Source: an uncultured Schlesneria sp.
GTDB taxonomy: Bacteria > Planctomycetota > Planctomycetia > Planctomycetales > Planctomycetaceae
DNA: 35,157 nucleotides
Direction: 5' to 3'
NCBI GenBank assembly: GCA_903834925.1
Contig: CAILLA010000112.1
Span: 1-35,157, forward strand
The notes beneath the pieces are model-generated. The model had not been told where the DNA came from, searched no databases, and saw only the letters and a list, made by a program, of their open reading frames with translations. Below are positions 17,021 through 25,617 of the stretch, piece after piece (within the stretch, counting starts at the first letter, position 1; each line of letters starts with the position of its first letter). A program made the translations under genes and the position numbers.

Positions 17021-18154
17021 CTACGAGTGTTGCCCGACAGACGCTAAGCGTTTCGTGCCTTCTACTGGCAATACGACCGGTTCTCGAACAGCCGGTCGTC
17101 GCGAGAGGTAAGCCATGAAGGCGAGATTGATGACGAAAAGACCGATGCTCACGAGTTGGGCGGTCGTTAAACTGGTCTTCAATTGACCGACTTCGTCGGC
17201 ACGCAGCAGTTCCATACAGAATCGTGTTACCGGATAAATCATCAGTGCGACAGCCAAAACTTCGCCGTTACGACGTCGATGCCCGAAGTACCATGCCGTG
17301 ATCCCTGCGATGATAAATCCGTCGATTGAGCTGTAGATTTGAGTTGGATGGAGCGACGGCGTACACGCGGCATTGATATCAACCAGCCCCTTTTCCACCA
17401 TCGATCCAAACGTCGCGCTGTCACGAGGAAATCGAACGGCCCATGGCAGAGAACTCGCGGCACCGTAACAGCAGCCGTTCAGAAAGCAGCCGATCCGACC
17501 AAATCCGATGCCGACGAATACTGAGGGGACAATGATATCGGCCAGCGCCAGTGGTCGGATCTGACGTACGAAACAGAAGGCGAAATACCCCAATGCACCG
17601 CCGATCAGTCCACCGTATAAGACGATCCCTCCCTGGGAAAGATTGACAGCGGCCATCACCCATTCAGAACTGGGAACACCGGTAAAGACTCGGTCATAGT
17701 ATTGAACAAGGTAATACAAGCGTGCTCCAACGATTCCGGGAATAAAGAGCCAGACTGCCAGATCCCAGATGACATCGTTCGGAAGTCCTTCATGCTCAGC
17801 ACGGATCGTGGCCAACGAAACCGCAGCGCTGAAACCGATAAAAAGCATCAGTCCATAGCCGAAGACTGGCAATCCTTCTCGGAAATTCGGTGATCCGTGC
17901 TCACGCAAGTATGCCCCCAGGTAGGGAGCGCCGAACACAATCATTCCCGCAATGACCAGCCAATACACAGACGGTGACAACTCTTGCGAGATATTGAATT
18001 TCCAACCCGTCTCACGCCCACGCGAAATGAGATAAACAATGCCAAAAACCACCCAAACAAACAGCACCAGGCCGAAGCCGAAGCCGGGGACCTGACCAAA
18101 CGGCCCCAAGTTCCACGGGCGATCCAGCGGGATTTGAAAAAGAACTTGGCGCAT
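17021..18154 (-). CDS. lgt: prolipoprotein diacylglyceryl transferase
   Basis: Lgt transfers diacylglycerol from phosphatidylglycerol to the lipobox cysteine of prolipoproteins, in the inner membrane. The 377-residue product is polytopic. The signature is GFGRIGCFLNGCCYG with the essential Arg, preceded by GIVLYGGLIGGALGYF and followed by HPTQIYSSIDG; the Arg near CMELLRADE also fits. It is longer than the usual 270-300 residues, because about 90 residues with two extra hydrophobic segments precede the core. It is the last gene of an apparent operon after DUF1571 and panC, 26 bases from the panC stop. A perfect 8-base inverted repeat lies within its 3' end (17073-17099). A candidate substrate, the lipoprotein at 25618, is encoded nearby. 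Confidence 0.92.
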   Translation of the reverse strand: MRQVLFQIPLDRPWNLGPFGQVPGFGFGLVLFVWVVFGIVYLISRGRETGWKFNISQELSPSVYWLVIAGMIVFGAPYLGAYLREHGSPNFREGLPVFGYGLMLFIGFSAAVSLATIRAEHEGLPNDVIWDLAVWLFIPGIVGARLYYLVQYYDRVFTGVPSSEWVMAAVNLSQGGIVLYGGLIGGALGYFAFCFVRQIRPLALADIIVPSVFVGIGFGRIGCFLNGCCYGAASSLPWAVRFPRDSATFGSMVEKGLVDINAACTPSLHPTQIYSSIDGFIIAGITAWYFGHRRRNGEVLAVALMIYPVTRFCMELLRADEVGQLKTSLTTAQLVSIGLFVINLAFMAYLSRRPAVREPVVLPVEGTKRLASVGQHS

Positions 18155-18180
18155 TTGTCGAATCCCTTATTCGTAATTCG

Positions 18181-19059
18181 TTAAGCCAGTCTTAAGACCC
18201 GGTTATCGATCAATCGCGTCGTACCGACGCGAGCAGCGACCAATGCCACCATCTCGGGAACGGCTTCGGTCAATTCGGATAACGTTCGAGCATCGACGAT
18301 GACTCCGTAATCGACACTGATGCCTGTTGTCGCGGCCATTTGTTCACAGAGTTGTCGCTGAAGCTTCAGAATGTCTCGTTCTCCTGCCTCGACCTGGTTT
18401 GCCACGAGATTCAACGCCTTGGAAAGGCACAAGCCGCGTTGTCGTTCTTCTGGTGAGAGATAGGCATTGCGGCTGCTCATCGCCATTCCGTCGGGATCAC
18501 GCAGCGTGGGACACGTCACGACTGCGGTTGGAATATTCAGTTCGGTCGTCATTGTACGAATCAGCAACTGTTGTTGATAATCCTTTTGACCGAAATAAGC
18601 CCGGTCAGCGAGGACGATCATGAACAGCTTGGTCACGACTGTGGCAACGCCACGAAAATGACCAGGTCTGATCGCCCCTTCAAGAATGTCCGATAATCCC
18701 TGGACTTCAACAAAAGTGCGATAGCCAACGGGGTACATTACGTCGACACTTGGGTAAAAGACGATGTCCGCGCCTGCATCACCACAGATTTTGAGATCAA
18801 GCTCCCGAGGTCGGGGATAGCGTTGAAAATCTTCGTTCGGACCAAACTGCGTTGGATTGACGAAGATACTGACAACGACGGTGTCACATTCGGATCTGGC
18901 TCGTTCAATCAGACTCACGTGACCAGCGTGAAGAGCTCCCATCGTTGGGACGAATCCAATCGATTTGCCAACTTTACGCGAATCAACGATCGATGCTCGA
19001 ATTTCGGCCAAAGTCTCGGCCACAACGGGGGGCGGCGATGGCTGAATTCGTTGTGTCAT
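18181..19059 (-). CDS. panC: pantothenate synthetase (pantoate-beta-alanine ligase)
   Basis: PanC joins pantoate and beta-alanine using ATP to give pantothenate, the coenzyme A precursor, in the cytoplasm. The 292-residue product has the family landmarks in order: GFVPTMGALHAGHVSLI (HIGH-like ATP site), FVNPTQFGPNEDFQRYPR, YFGQKDYQQ (KDYQQ loop) and MAMSSRNAYLSPEER. Its length is standard. The ATG overlaps the stop of the DUF1571 gene in an ATGA junction, which points to translational coupling. The lgt gene follows after 26 bases. No other pan genes lie nearby. Identification is secure. Confidence 0.96.
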   Translation of the reverse strand: MTQRIQPSPPPVVAETLAEIRASIVDSRKVGKSIGFVPTMGALHAGHVSLIERARSECDTVVVSIFVNPTQFGPNEDFQRYPRPRELDLKICGDAGADIVFYPSVDVMYPVGYRTFVEVQGLSDILEGAIRPGHFRGVATVVTKLFMIVLADRAYFGQKDYQQQLLIRTMTTELNIPTAVVTCPTLRDPDGMAMSSRNAYLSPEERQRGLCLSKALNLVANQVEAGERDILKLQRQLCEQMAATTGISVDYGVIVDARTLSELTEAVPEMVALVAARVGTTRLIDNRVLRLA

Positions 19060-19916
19060 CGGAAGGAATAACTCTTGTTCGACTTATCAAAATCCGCGTC
19101 GGTCAGTTTTCGGTTCAGTTTGAGGTCACTGTAGAAGTACTCTTCGACCAATGGCGGTTCTTTGTCATTTTTGCCGGGGAAACCCAACTGCTGGACGCCG
19201 ATTGCCAGACCCGACTTATCATCAATCCACAGGCGAGTCGTGTGAAATTTGAAATCTTTATTGAGCTTTTCGTGAACTGATTCGTAGACCGTACAGATTT
19301 CACCGGTGGAAAGTTTCGAATCGGGCCGTTTCTGAGTTCTTGTTCCCGCCAACTTGGCTTCTGCTTCCCACTGTTTGATGACCGTGTTGAGCATTTCTTT
19401 CATGCCGATTGACGAGACTGGATGACGATTTTCGGCCATGGCGTCTGGTCCAGTTGGAGAAAGGGTGACGACGCCAACGAGCGCCTTGATTCCCGCTTCT
19501 CGAACCAGCAGGTTGTTGTTGTTCTGGCCTTTAACGTACAGAACTTCACGTCCTGCATTCGTGTCAATGAATTTCAAATAGACACTGAAGGGTTCGTCGC
19601 GGAACTTCAACTTCATCGATGTCTTGACCAGTTTCTTGCCGATCAATTCCCGCTTCGTGAAAACACATTCGTAATCCTGAATGTCCGAGAGCGGCTCTAA
19701 GGCTTTGTGAGCCATTTGCAGCGGAACGTAGAGAGGATGAGATTCGTCTGCCGCCGGTTGAATTTCAGGAGCAGCCTTGGGTGCAGTCGTCTTAACAGGC
19801 TCAACACGCGTTTGTGCGAGCGAGACTGACGCACCGAGCGTCAGGCAGAACAGACCTGTGACAAGTTGTGTCATCGACACAAAACAAAGATCCCGTCGGG
19901 CAACATTCCTTGGCAT
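19056..19916 (-). CDS. DUF1571 family exported protein
   Basis: The product has 286 residues with the ATG at 19916. It begins with a signal peptide whose Arg-rich start is followed by the core LVTGLFCLTLGASVSLAQ. The rest matches the planctomycete DUF1571 pattern: DIQDYECVFTKRELIGKKL, LKFRDEPFSVYLKF, REVLYVKGQNNNNLLVRE, and IDDKSGLAIGVQQLGFPG near the end. The function is unknown. The fold may resemble LolA/LppX-type outer-membrane lipid-binding proteins, with which DUF1571 shares strand-rich character; this is inference. The ATG at 19916 follows AGAAGGA at eight bases; a TTG at 19934 would add six residues. It is the first gene of the apparent operon with panC and lgt. Confidence 0.88.
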   Translation of the reverse strand: MPRNVARRDLCFVSMTQLVTGLFCLTLGASVSLAQTRVEPVKTTAPKAAPEIQPAADESHPLYVPLQMAHKALEPLSDIQDYECVFTKRELIGKKLVKTSMKLKFRDEPFSVYLKFIDTNAGREVLYVKGQNNNNLLVREAGIKALVGVVTLSPTGPDAMAENRHPVSSIGMKEMLNTVIKQWEAEAKLAGTRTQKRPDSKLSTGEICTVYESVHEKLNKDFKFHTTRLWIDDKSGLAIGVQQLGFPGKNDKEPPLVEEYFYSDLKLNRKLTDADFDKSNKSYSFR

Positions 19917-20276
19917 TCGAACGATCCTTCTCAATCATCCTGGCTTGCCCGCGTCGCACATCAGTGCGGTCAGGAAAACCATTCATTCTTGATCAAGACA
20001 TTATCCGAATGTGAGCAAACGATCAAACCCAATCGCGGGTTGGCGACCATGCGTCACCGACGAGCCTGGTGTAGTACCGTTGCACATTATCAGCGGAATA
20101 GAGGTTGAGCCTTGGGGTCCCACAGTGTTGGCGTCTTCGACAAGGCCGTGGCCTTTTCGTCTCGACAACGTCTTCGAAGAACACGGCCTTACCGAAGACG
20201 GTAAAACCGTGGCACCCATTTTCGCGGCTTTTTTGTTCTAAAATCCCTTCATTCCCATCATCCAAACATCCAATCT
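19917..20276. other. intergenic region with stem-loops between SNF2 and DUF1571 genes
   Basis: About 360 bases without a recognisable gene. It should contain the end of the SNF2 transcript and the promoter of the DUF1571-panC-lgt operon, both on the minus strand. AAGGCC-GT-GGCCTT at 20142-20155 is a perfect palindrome, and a longer two-part hairpin lies at 20182-20211. Confidence 0.45.
20182..20211 (-). terminator. candidate terminator hairpin after the SNF2 gene
   Basis: CACGG (20182-20186) pairs with CCGTG (20207-20211), and inside it TTACCG (20189-20194) pairs with CGGTAA (20199-20204) round a four-base loop, leaving a symmetric 2x2 internal loop. On the minus strand it follows the SNF2 stop by about 65 bases. 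The T-tract is poor (TTCTT), so rho-independent function is uncertain. Confidence 0.4.
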
Positions 20277-22262
20277 TCAGGTAGTTCCGACGACTGGCTT
20301 CGGACCGATTGCACGTGTCCCTTTACCGTGGCGAGCTTTCAGATCGAAAAGCCCGAAGATTTCTGCTGCATTCATACTGAGAGAAACATTTGTATCGTCG
20401 CCGTCTCCCAGAATGGCGGCAAACAGTTCTCGCTTTTCCGTCAGGACTTTGTCGATGCGTTCCTCGATCGTGTCTTTCGAAATAAAACGAGTCACGATGA
20501 CCTGACTCTTGCAGCCGATTCGGTGGGCACGATTGATTGCCTGATCTTCAATTGCCGGATTCCACCAGCGATCAAACAAGAACACATACCCGGCAAACTG
20601 CAGATTTAAGCCGACCGCCCCTGTACCGTAGCTCATCATCAAAATGTGAGCGTCCGGATCTTCCTTGAACCTGGCAAGGATCGGTTCTCGCTGTTTGTTG
20701 GGAATTCCACCGTGATAAATCAAGGCTCCATATTTTTCCATTGGCTTGTGCAGCCAGTCAATGACTTTGGTCCATTGACTGAAGAGGATTGCTTTGCCAC
20801 CACTGGCCGCAATTTCTTCCATATCTGCTTCGAGTCGCTCGAGCTTTGCACTCTTGCCCGTCAGCGGGTCGAAATTGGTAATCTGCTTCAATCGCAGAAC
20901 AAGCTCAAAAACATGCTGGACTGAAATCGAATCGCCAAGTTCGTTTAGCTGAATGACTCCTTCTTTTTCTGCCATCTCATAAGCAGACTTTTGAGCAGGG
21001 AGCAATTCGAGATACGCGTCGCGGTCGAGGCGTGGCGGCATATCTTTCATCACAAGGTTTTTTGTTCGCCGAAGAATGAACTGCTTGGCAAGCGACTGTA
21101 GCTGGCGCAAATCGGGGGTCGCGTTGGGAGGTACGACTTCCAGGAATTCGTACAGGGCACCCAGTTCTTCCGGACGGTTTTCGATCGGCGTACCAGTCAA
21201 AGCCCAACTCCGTCGACGGGGCAATGCGCGTGCCGTGACGGCAGTCCGTGAGGTTCGGTTTTTGATTCGTTGCGCTTCGTCCAACACGATCAAGTCAAAC
21301 TTGGGAAATTCTCCTTCACCGAAGGCGGCAAAGTCCCGAACCAGTGATTCGTAATTGGCAATCAGTACGGGAACGCCGGGCATTGTCCACGTCAACTTGC
21401 GGCGTTCGCCGTCCCCTTCGACGACGACAAACGGCAATTCTTCCGCCCAGGTTCGAAATTCCCGTTGCCAGTTGGGAAGCAACGGTTTCGGGCAGACGAG
21501 TAACACTCGTCGTGCCTGTCCGCTGCGAACCAGCAACCGAATGGCGGTGATGGTTTGCATGGTTTTTCCAAGACCCATTTCATCGGCAAGCAACGCAGAC
21601 GATTTGGAAAACAGCCAACCAATTCCTTCGTACTGGTACGGGAATGGTTCAAAGGGCATGATCAGTTCTTGGCCCGCAAGCCACGATTGAAGTGGCGGCT
21701 GAAGCAGGTAGAAAAGCCGGTCCTCGATCGAAAGTGCATCATCCGGCGGCTTGATGCGAGTCACCGGCTTCTTAGCGGGAAGTTCATCAAGGCCATCAAC
21801 CAGGGACGCGACTGTAGGTGGCTCGTAATCCGGTAGGATTTCGATTGGAGGAGCGGCGGATTGGATGATCTCACCTGGGGCCTGTTTAGCCCCAGGTTTA
21901 TCGCCATCTTTTTTGGCGATTAATGCCATCCCTTCGGGAAATTGAATTCCGTAAGTCGAAACCTTTTGCCTGGTCGGCTTCCACGACGGCATCAGGCTCG
22001 GACTTTTTGGCAGAGTTTGCGGTTCGATTTCAACTGCGGGCCAACGTTTCAATGCGACGTTCTGGCCCGATGAGTGAATGTCGACTCGCATCTTCATTGA
22101 AACCGCAGTCACCTCGACGTCGCTGATCAGTTCGTCGAGAGAGTCCTGCGCATTACTACCCAGTTCTCGTGCGTCAATCTCTTGCAGAGGTGTCCAATGG
22201 GGACCTTGCAAAGTTGATCCGGCAGAACGCAAACGGGCTTTAGAAGTATTCGTCTCGGCCAT
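20277..22262 (-). CDS. SNF2/SWI2-family DEAD-like helicase
   Basis: This 661-residue protein is a predicted ATP-dependent DNA translocase. An N-terminal region of about 200 residues of unknown fold precedes the SNF2_N core, with [11 protein letters not shown] (Walker A, K233), [12 protein letters not shown] (DEAQ box) and [10 protein letters not shown]. The helicase C lobe has [54 protein letters not shown]. The usual Gln after RAHRIG is Cys here. The ATG at 22262 follows GAGGTGG with good spacing; an upstream ATG at 22400 would add 46 unlike residues. It is 155 bases after the hypothetical gene 22418-23005 on the same strand. Bacterial SNF2 proteins of this size act in repair, transcription (RapA-like) or defence. 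No restriction or defence genes are nearby, so the role is open. Confidence 0.92.
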   Translation of the reverse strand: MAETNTSKARLRSAGSTLQGPHWTPLQEIDARELGSNAQDSLDELISDVEVTAVSMKMRVDIHSSGQNVALKRWPAVEIEPQTLPKSPSLMPSWKPTRQKVSTYGIQFPEGMALIAKKDGDKPGAKQAPGEIIQSAAPPIEILPDYEPPTVASLVDGLDELPAKKPVTRIKPPDDALSIEDRLFYLLQPPLQSWLAGQELIMPFEPFPYQYEGIGWLFSKSSALLADEMGLGKTMQTITAIRLLVRSGQARRVLLVCPKPLLPNWQREFRTWAEELPFVVVEGDGERRKLTWTMPGVPVLIANYESLVRDFAAFGEGEFPKFDLIVLDEAQRIKNRTSRTAVTARALPRRRSWALTGTPIENRPEELGALYEFLEVVPPNATPDLRQLQSLAKQFILRRTKNLVMKDMPPRLDRDAYLELLPAQKSAYEMAEKEGVIQLNELGDSISVQHVFELVLRLKQITNFDPLTGKSAKLERLEADMEEIAASGGKAILFSQWTKVIDWLHKPMEKYGALIYHGGIPNKQREPILARFKEDPDAHILMMSYGTGAVGLNLQFAGYVFLFDRWWNPAIEDQAINRAHRIGCKSQVIVTRFISKDTIEERIDKVLTEKRELFAAILGDGDDTNVSLSMNAAEIFGLFDLKARHGKGTRAIGPKPVVGTT

Positions 22263-22417
22263 GTGACCACCTCGATCGCTCCGTCCTTGAACGACGGAAC
22301 GACATAAGACTGAAATGAATCGACGAACACCGACGCATATTGACAGGAATGCGATGAATCGACCCAGGCCACGCCCGATTTCATCATCCCAATAAAGCAA
22401 ATGTGCGCTGCATTAAA

Positions 22418-23005
22418 TTACGCCGGCCGGGCCATGCTCAGTTGGATCGTTTCCTCCAACGCTTCACGAACCCGTTCAAAGGGCTCACGGAGGTCGGCGT
22501 CGGCGGGGACAAGTTTTGCAAACTTCTCGATTTCAGTTCGGTCTTCATCGTGCGAAGTGTGAAATACAACCGCTTCATTCCCTAATCTCATGGAATTCGG
22601 CAAGGTCTTGTCAGATTGCCCATTTTGCTCAGATAGCTGATTTTCCGTGTCGCCAGCTTTTTTTGCTTTTGGAGACTTCACGGTCGTAAGCAAACTGACA
22701 ACTGGCGTGGACGTTGCAGCACGAAGATCGAGGAGATCCAAGGATTCGACGAGAACCAGGTGTGGTTTAACGCCAACCTTTTCGAGCAGTGTCCTTCCGA
22801 TGAGTTCCCCTAAAACGTAAGGCCTTAACGTAGGGCCATACAGGATTTGCTGCGTCCTGTTGGGTTTCACGGGCGCAGTACATTGGAATTCAAGTGGTCG
22901 TCCGAATCGGTTGGTAATCAGCAGGCCGCCAACGTATCCCCGTTCCGCGTCCTCGACCGCTGTCAGGAAGCCCAACCGAAACTGGTCGTGATTCCCATTC
23001 GACAT
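22418..23005 (-). CDS. conserved hypothetical protein
   Basis: A 195-residue soluble protein of unknown function. The N-terminal 90 residues look folded: LGFLTAVEDAERGYVGGLLITNRFGRPLEFQ, YVLGELIGRTLLEKV and HLVLVES alternate strands and helices. A Lys/Ser/Gln-rich linker follows at about 108-140, then an acidic helical end. The ATG at 23003-23005 has no strong ribosome binding site. It precedes the SNF2 helicase gene on the same strand by 155 bases and may be co-transcribed. I do not recognise the family with certainty, though the architecture is like planctomycete-specific proteins. Confidence 0.75.
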   Translation of the reverse strand: MSNGNHDQFRLGFLTAVEDAERGYVGGLLITNRFGRPLEFQCTAPVKPNRTQQILYGPTLRPYVLGELIGRTLLEKVGVKPHLVLVESLDLLDLRAATSTPVVSLLTTVKSPKAKKAGDTENQLSEQNGQSDKTLPNSMRLGNEAVVFHTSHDEDRTEIEKFAKLVPADADLREPFERVREALEETIQLSMARPA

Positions 23006-23187
23006 TCATTATTCCTTTAGTTTTTTTCAAAGTCGGTTGCCACACAAAATGAATCGTGGGGCAACCAGAAAACATCCCTGGTGTTATTCACTTTGATCGT
23101 CGGTTCGGCGGTCTGACTTGAATGTGACAATTCCCTCATCACATCGTTGGACGAAATGGCTTGCGGGGCCTGGGTAAGATATGGCGA

Positions 23188-25422
23188 TCAGGCACTGTCG
23201 ACACTTTTTGCAGTCATTGACATGTTTGCGGTACCAGGAGATGTAGAGTTCGAACGCCAGAACTTAAGCCAGCGCGGGGCGCGCTCATTGAGCAAAGCAA
23301 TGATCAGCCACCATGATCCTGCGACTAACGCGAAAACGACAAGGACACCAACGATCGCAGAATGCAGCATTCTCGTTTGGAGATCTTCGACAGGCAGCAA
23401 GGCTGCGTCTTTCCGTTCCTGGACGACAGCCACCCATTTGGTATTTCCAACGGGGCTGAAAGCAGCCAGCCATTCGCCCCCATAAGTCACGGGATCAAAC
23501 TGTTTAACCGGGTCGATATAGCGTCTGGTCCGGTCGATCTCGGCATCTGACGTAGCGGCCTGCTCCCCTTTTCTGCTTTGTCTCATCAATTGTTCAAGAT
23601 CCTGGAGCACGTCCTTGTCAACGAAACCTTCCAGTTGCAACTTTTTAAAGTCGGCTTCGGTGATTTGTCCTAATTTTGAATCGTCCATCCAGCTATGCGC
23701 CAACAATTGCCAATGGTGTTCGCTGTCCAAATCTCTGCCATCGACAATCGCTAATTTTCTGTTCACGCCGTCGGCCTCTTTGCTTTGCCAGTTTCGCTGG
23801 TAATCTTTGATCAAACTTCCGAGTGTCAGTGTCCGGCACAGAACTCCGATGACGGCTTCGCCTTCTTTCGGATCGAAGATTGGAACCGACATTGCCACAA
23901 CATACAGCTCACTATTTGTTGACTTAAACGGAATTGAAATATGGCAACTGCGGATCACGTGGTTATCGACGGGGACTTCTTCATTTTCAGGCCAATCAAT
24001 CCCGCTGCCGTTAAAAAAATCCCGCCGCGCGAGATTTTCATCGGGTTTGGAGCTGGGCGGATTTCTCCATCGCTGTATTCCCGAGGCGTCGAGTAGAAAC
24101 CAGCTGGCGTCCAGAACTCGACTTAATTCTTTCAGGCGTTCATCGTTTTCACGTTTGAGCCGATCGAGTCGCTGTTCAAGCGGAAATCGTTGTACTTTTG
24201 GCAAAGTCGCAAGCGCTGCAACTTCCTCGCGCAGTCGGATATCGTTTGCCAGGGTCTCCAATTCATGACGACGATCTTCGAGTTCGCGATTGATACTGTC
24301 TGCCAGCAGGTTTGCCGAAAGGACGTCACTTTCCAGCGCACGTCGGGTCAGATTTTCCTGCGTCGTTCTGACCGCGTCATTCATTGTTTCCATGGCCAAT
24401 GGCACAATGCACAGTAATAACAGCAACGGCAGGATCAGCCCCATCAGAATCAATGGCCTTCTCGCTCGAAATCGTTCTCGACCCGTCAATTTGTCAAGCA
24501 CCGCCTGGGCATTGGGAAATCGTTTAGAGGGATCGGCAGCCAGACATCGATCGACGATTTCGGCCAACTGCTGATCGACCCCCGAAACGTGGCGGTGTTT
24601 CGAAGGCTTTGGACTCGCGTGAACCAGATGGCGATAAATCGCCAATCGTTCTTCCAGTGAACTGGCACCACTCAACCTTCGCTCGTTTTCATCCGTGCGG
24701 AAAGGGGGGCTGCCTGTCAGCATATTGTAAATTAACGCCCCCAGTGCATACACGTCCCAGCGGGCATCAGGTACGGCCTTCAAATCGGCCTGTTCGGGTG
24801 CCATGTAAAACAATGTCCCGAGCGAATGACTTTGTTCATCCGCCAGACGCGATTGCCCGAAGTCGCAGAGCCGGGGCTCAAAATCCTGATCCAGCAGAAT
24901 ATTCGCCGGCTTCAGATCGCAATGCAGAATCCCGCTCCCATGGGCATGGACAAGCGCCTGACAAACTCGCGTCGCGATTCGAACAGCGTCCGACGTGGTC
25001 AACGGGCCAACGGCCAAACGGGCGGCCAATGATCCGTTTTCAAGATATTCCATCACATAGTATGGTGGATCGTGGTCCCAACCGACCGCAAGCAAACCGA
25101 CAATGTTTCGCGACGTATAGAGGACGGCCAGCTTTTCGACTTCACGTCCCAGCAGCGACCAATCCACACCTCGCCGATGAGTATAGAATTTAATCGCCAC
25201 GTGCTTTCCCGTGTTTTGCTCGCGTGCCAGCCAGACGGACCCGTATTTCCCTTCGCCTATCGGTTTAAGAATGCGGTAACCCGGCACAACCGAAGGTGCC
25301 TCGCCCGCCAGTTCGCTCAGATCGAGCGACTTCTGAACGGCATCAGCGTCCTGAATGAGCGTTTCACTCAGAACTTTGTTTTGCTCGTCAGTGGTCACGG
25401 AGAGTGAGCTCGACGGATCCAC
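23188..25422 (-). CDS. membrane Ser/Thr protein kinase with extracytoplasmic sensor domain
   Basis: The 744-residue protein has a Hanks-type kinase domain at about 49-315: GEGKYGSV, K78 in VAIKFY, HCDLKPANILL (D169, N174), CDFG (D187) and MAPEQ. C168 replaces the Arg usual in HRD, making it a non-RD kinase that may not need activation-loop phosphorylation. A membrane segment follows at about 323-343. Then comes a region of about 340 residues outside the cytoplasm with a long helix at its start (about 350-430) and a PAS/Cache-like body (LDASWFLLDASGIQRWRN, VVAMSVPIFDPKEGEAVIGVL, GEWLAAFSPV), and a second membrane segment at about 689-711. The layout mirrors chemoreceptor dCache sensors. The start is the GTG at 25422. 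It is divergent from the lipoprotein and PP2C genes, which may work with it. Confidence 0.88.
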   Translation of the reverse strand: MDPSSSLSVTTDEQNKVLSETLIQDADAVQKSLDLSELAGEAPSVVPGYRILKPIGEGKYGSVWLAREQNTGKHVAIKFYTHRRGVDWSLLGREVEKLAVLYTSRNIVGLLAVGWDHDPPYYVMEYLENGSLAARLAVGPLTTSDAVRIATRVCQALVHAHGSGILHCDLKPANILLDQDFEPRLCDFGQSRLADEQSHSLGTLFYMAPEQADLKAVPDARWDVYALGALIYNMLTGSPPFRTDENERRLSGASSLEERLAIYRHLVHASPKPSKHRHVSGVDQQLAEIVDRCLAADPSKRFPNAQAVLDKLTGRERFRARRPLILMGLILPLLLLLCIVPLAMETMNDAVRTTQENLTRRALESDVLSANLLADSINRELEDRRHELETLANDIRLREEVAALATLPKVQRFPLEQRLDRLKRENDERLKELSRVLDASWFLLDASGIQRWRNPPSSKPDENLARRDFFNGSGIDWPENEEVPVDNHVIRSCHISIPFKSTNSELYVVAMSVPIFDPKEGEAVIGVLCRTLTLGSLIKDYQRNWQSKEADGVNRKLAIVDGRDLDSEHHWQLLAHSWMDDSKLGQITEADFKKLQLEGFVDKDVLQDLEQLMRQSRKGEQAATSDAEIDRTRRYIDPVKQFDPVTYGGEWLAAFSPVGNTKWVAVVQERKDAALLPVEDLQTRMLHSAIVGVLVVFALVAGSWWLIIALLNERAPRWLKFWRSNSTSPGTANMSMTAKSVDSA

Positions 25423-25617
25423 TTCGGCCCCCGGTAGACGGAATTCGTGTATGAACTTTTCACTTCTTAAATCATTCCAATACTTTTACGATACTCCTTT
25501 GCAGACTGCAAAGTCGACCAACCGCGATGCGGCGACAGCGTTTTTTCAACTTTTAAGGGACAAACGATTCAACACTTTTTCATTGCCACCGCCGCATTCG
25601 AGCTGCGTACATCATTT

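Noticed and set aside
20277-23005. SNF2 helicase pair as a DISARM- or restriction-type defence island
   Set aside because: No methyltransferase, nuclease or PLD gene is adjacent, and the flanking genes are housekeeping or signalling.
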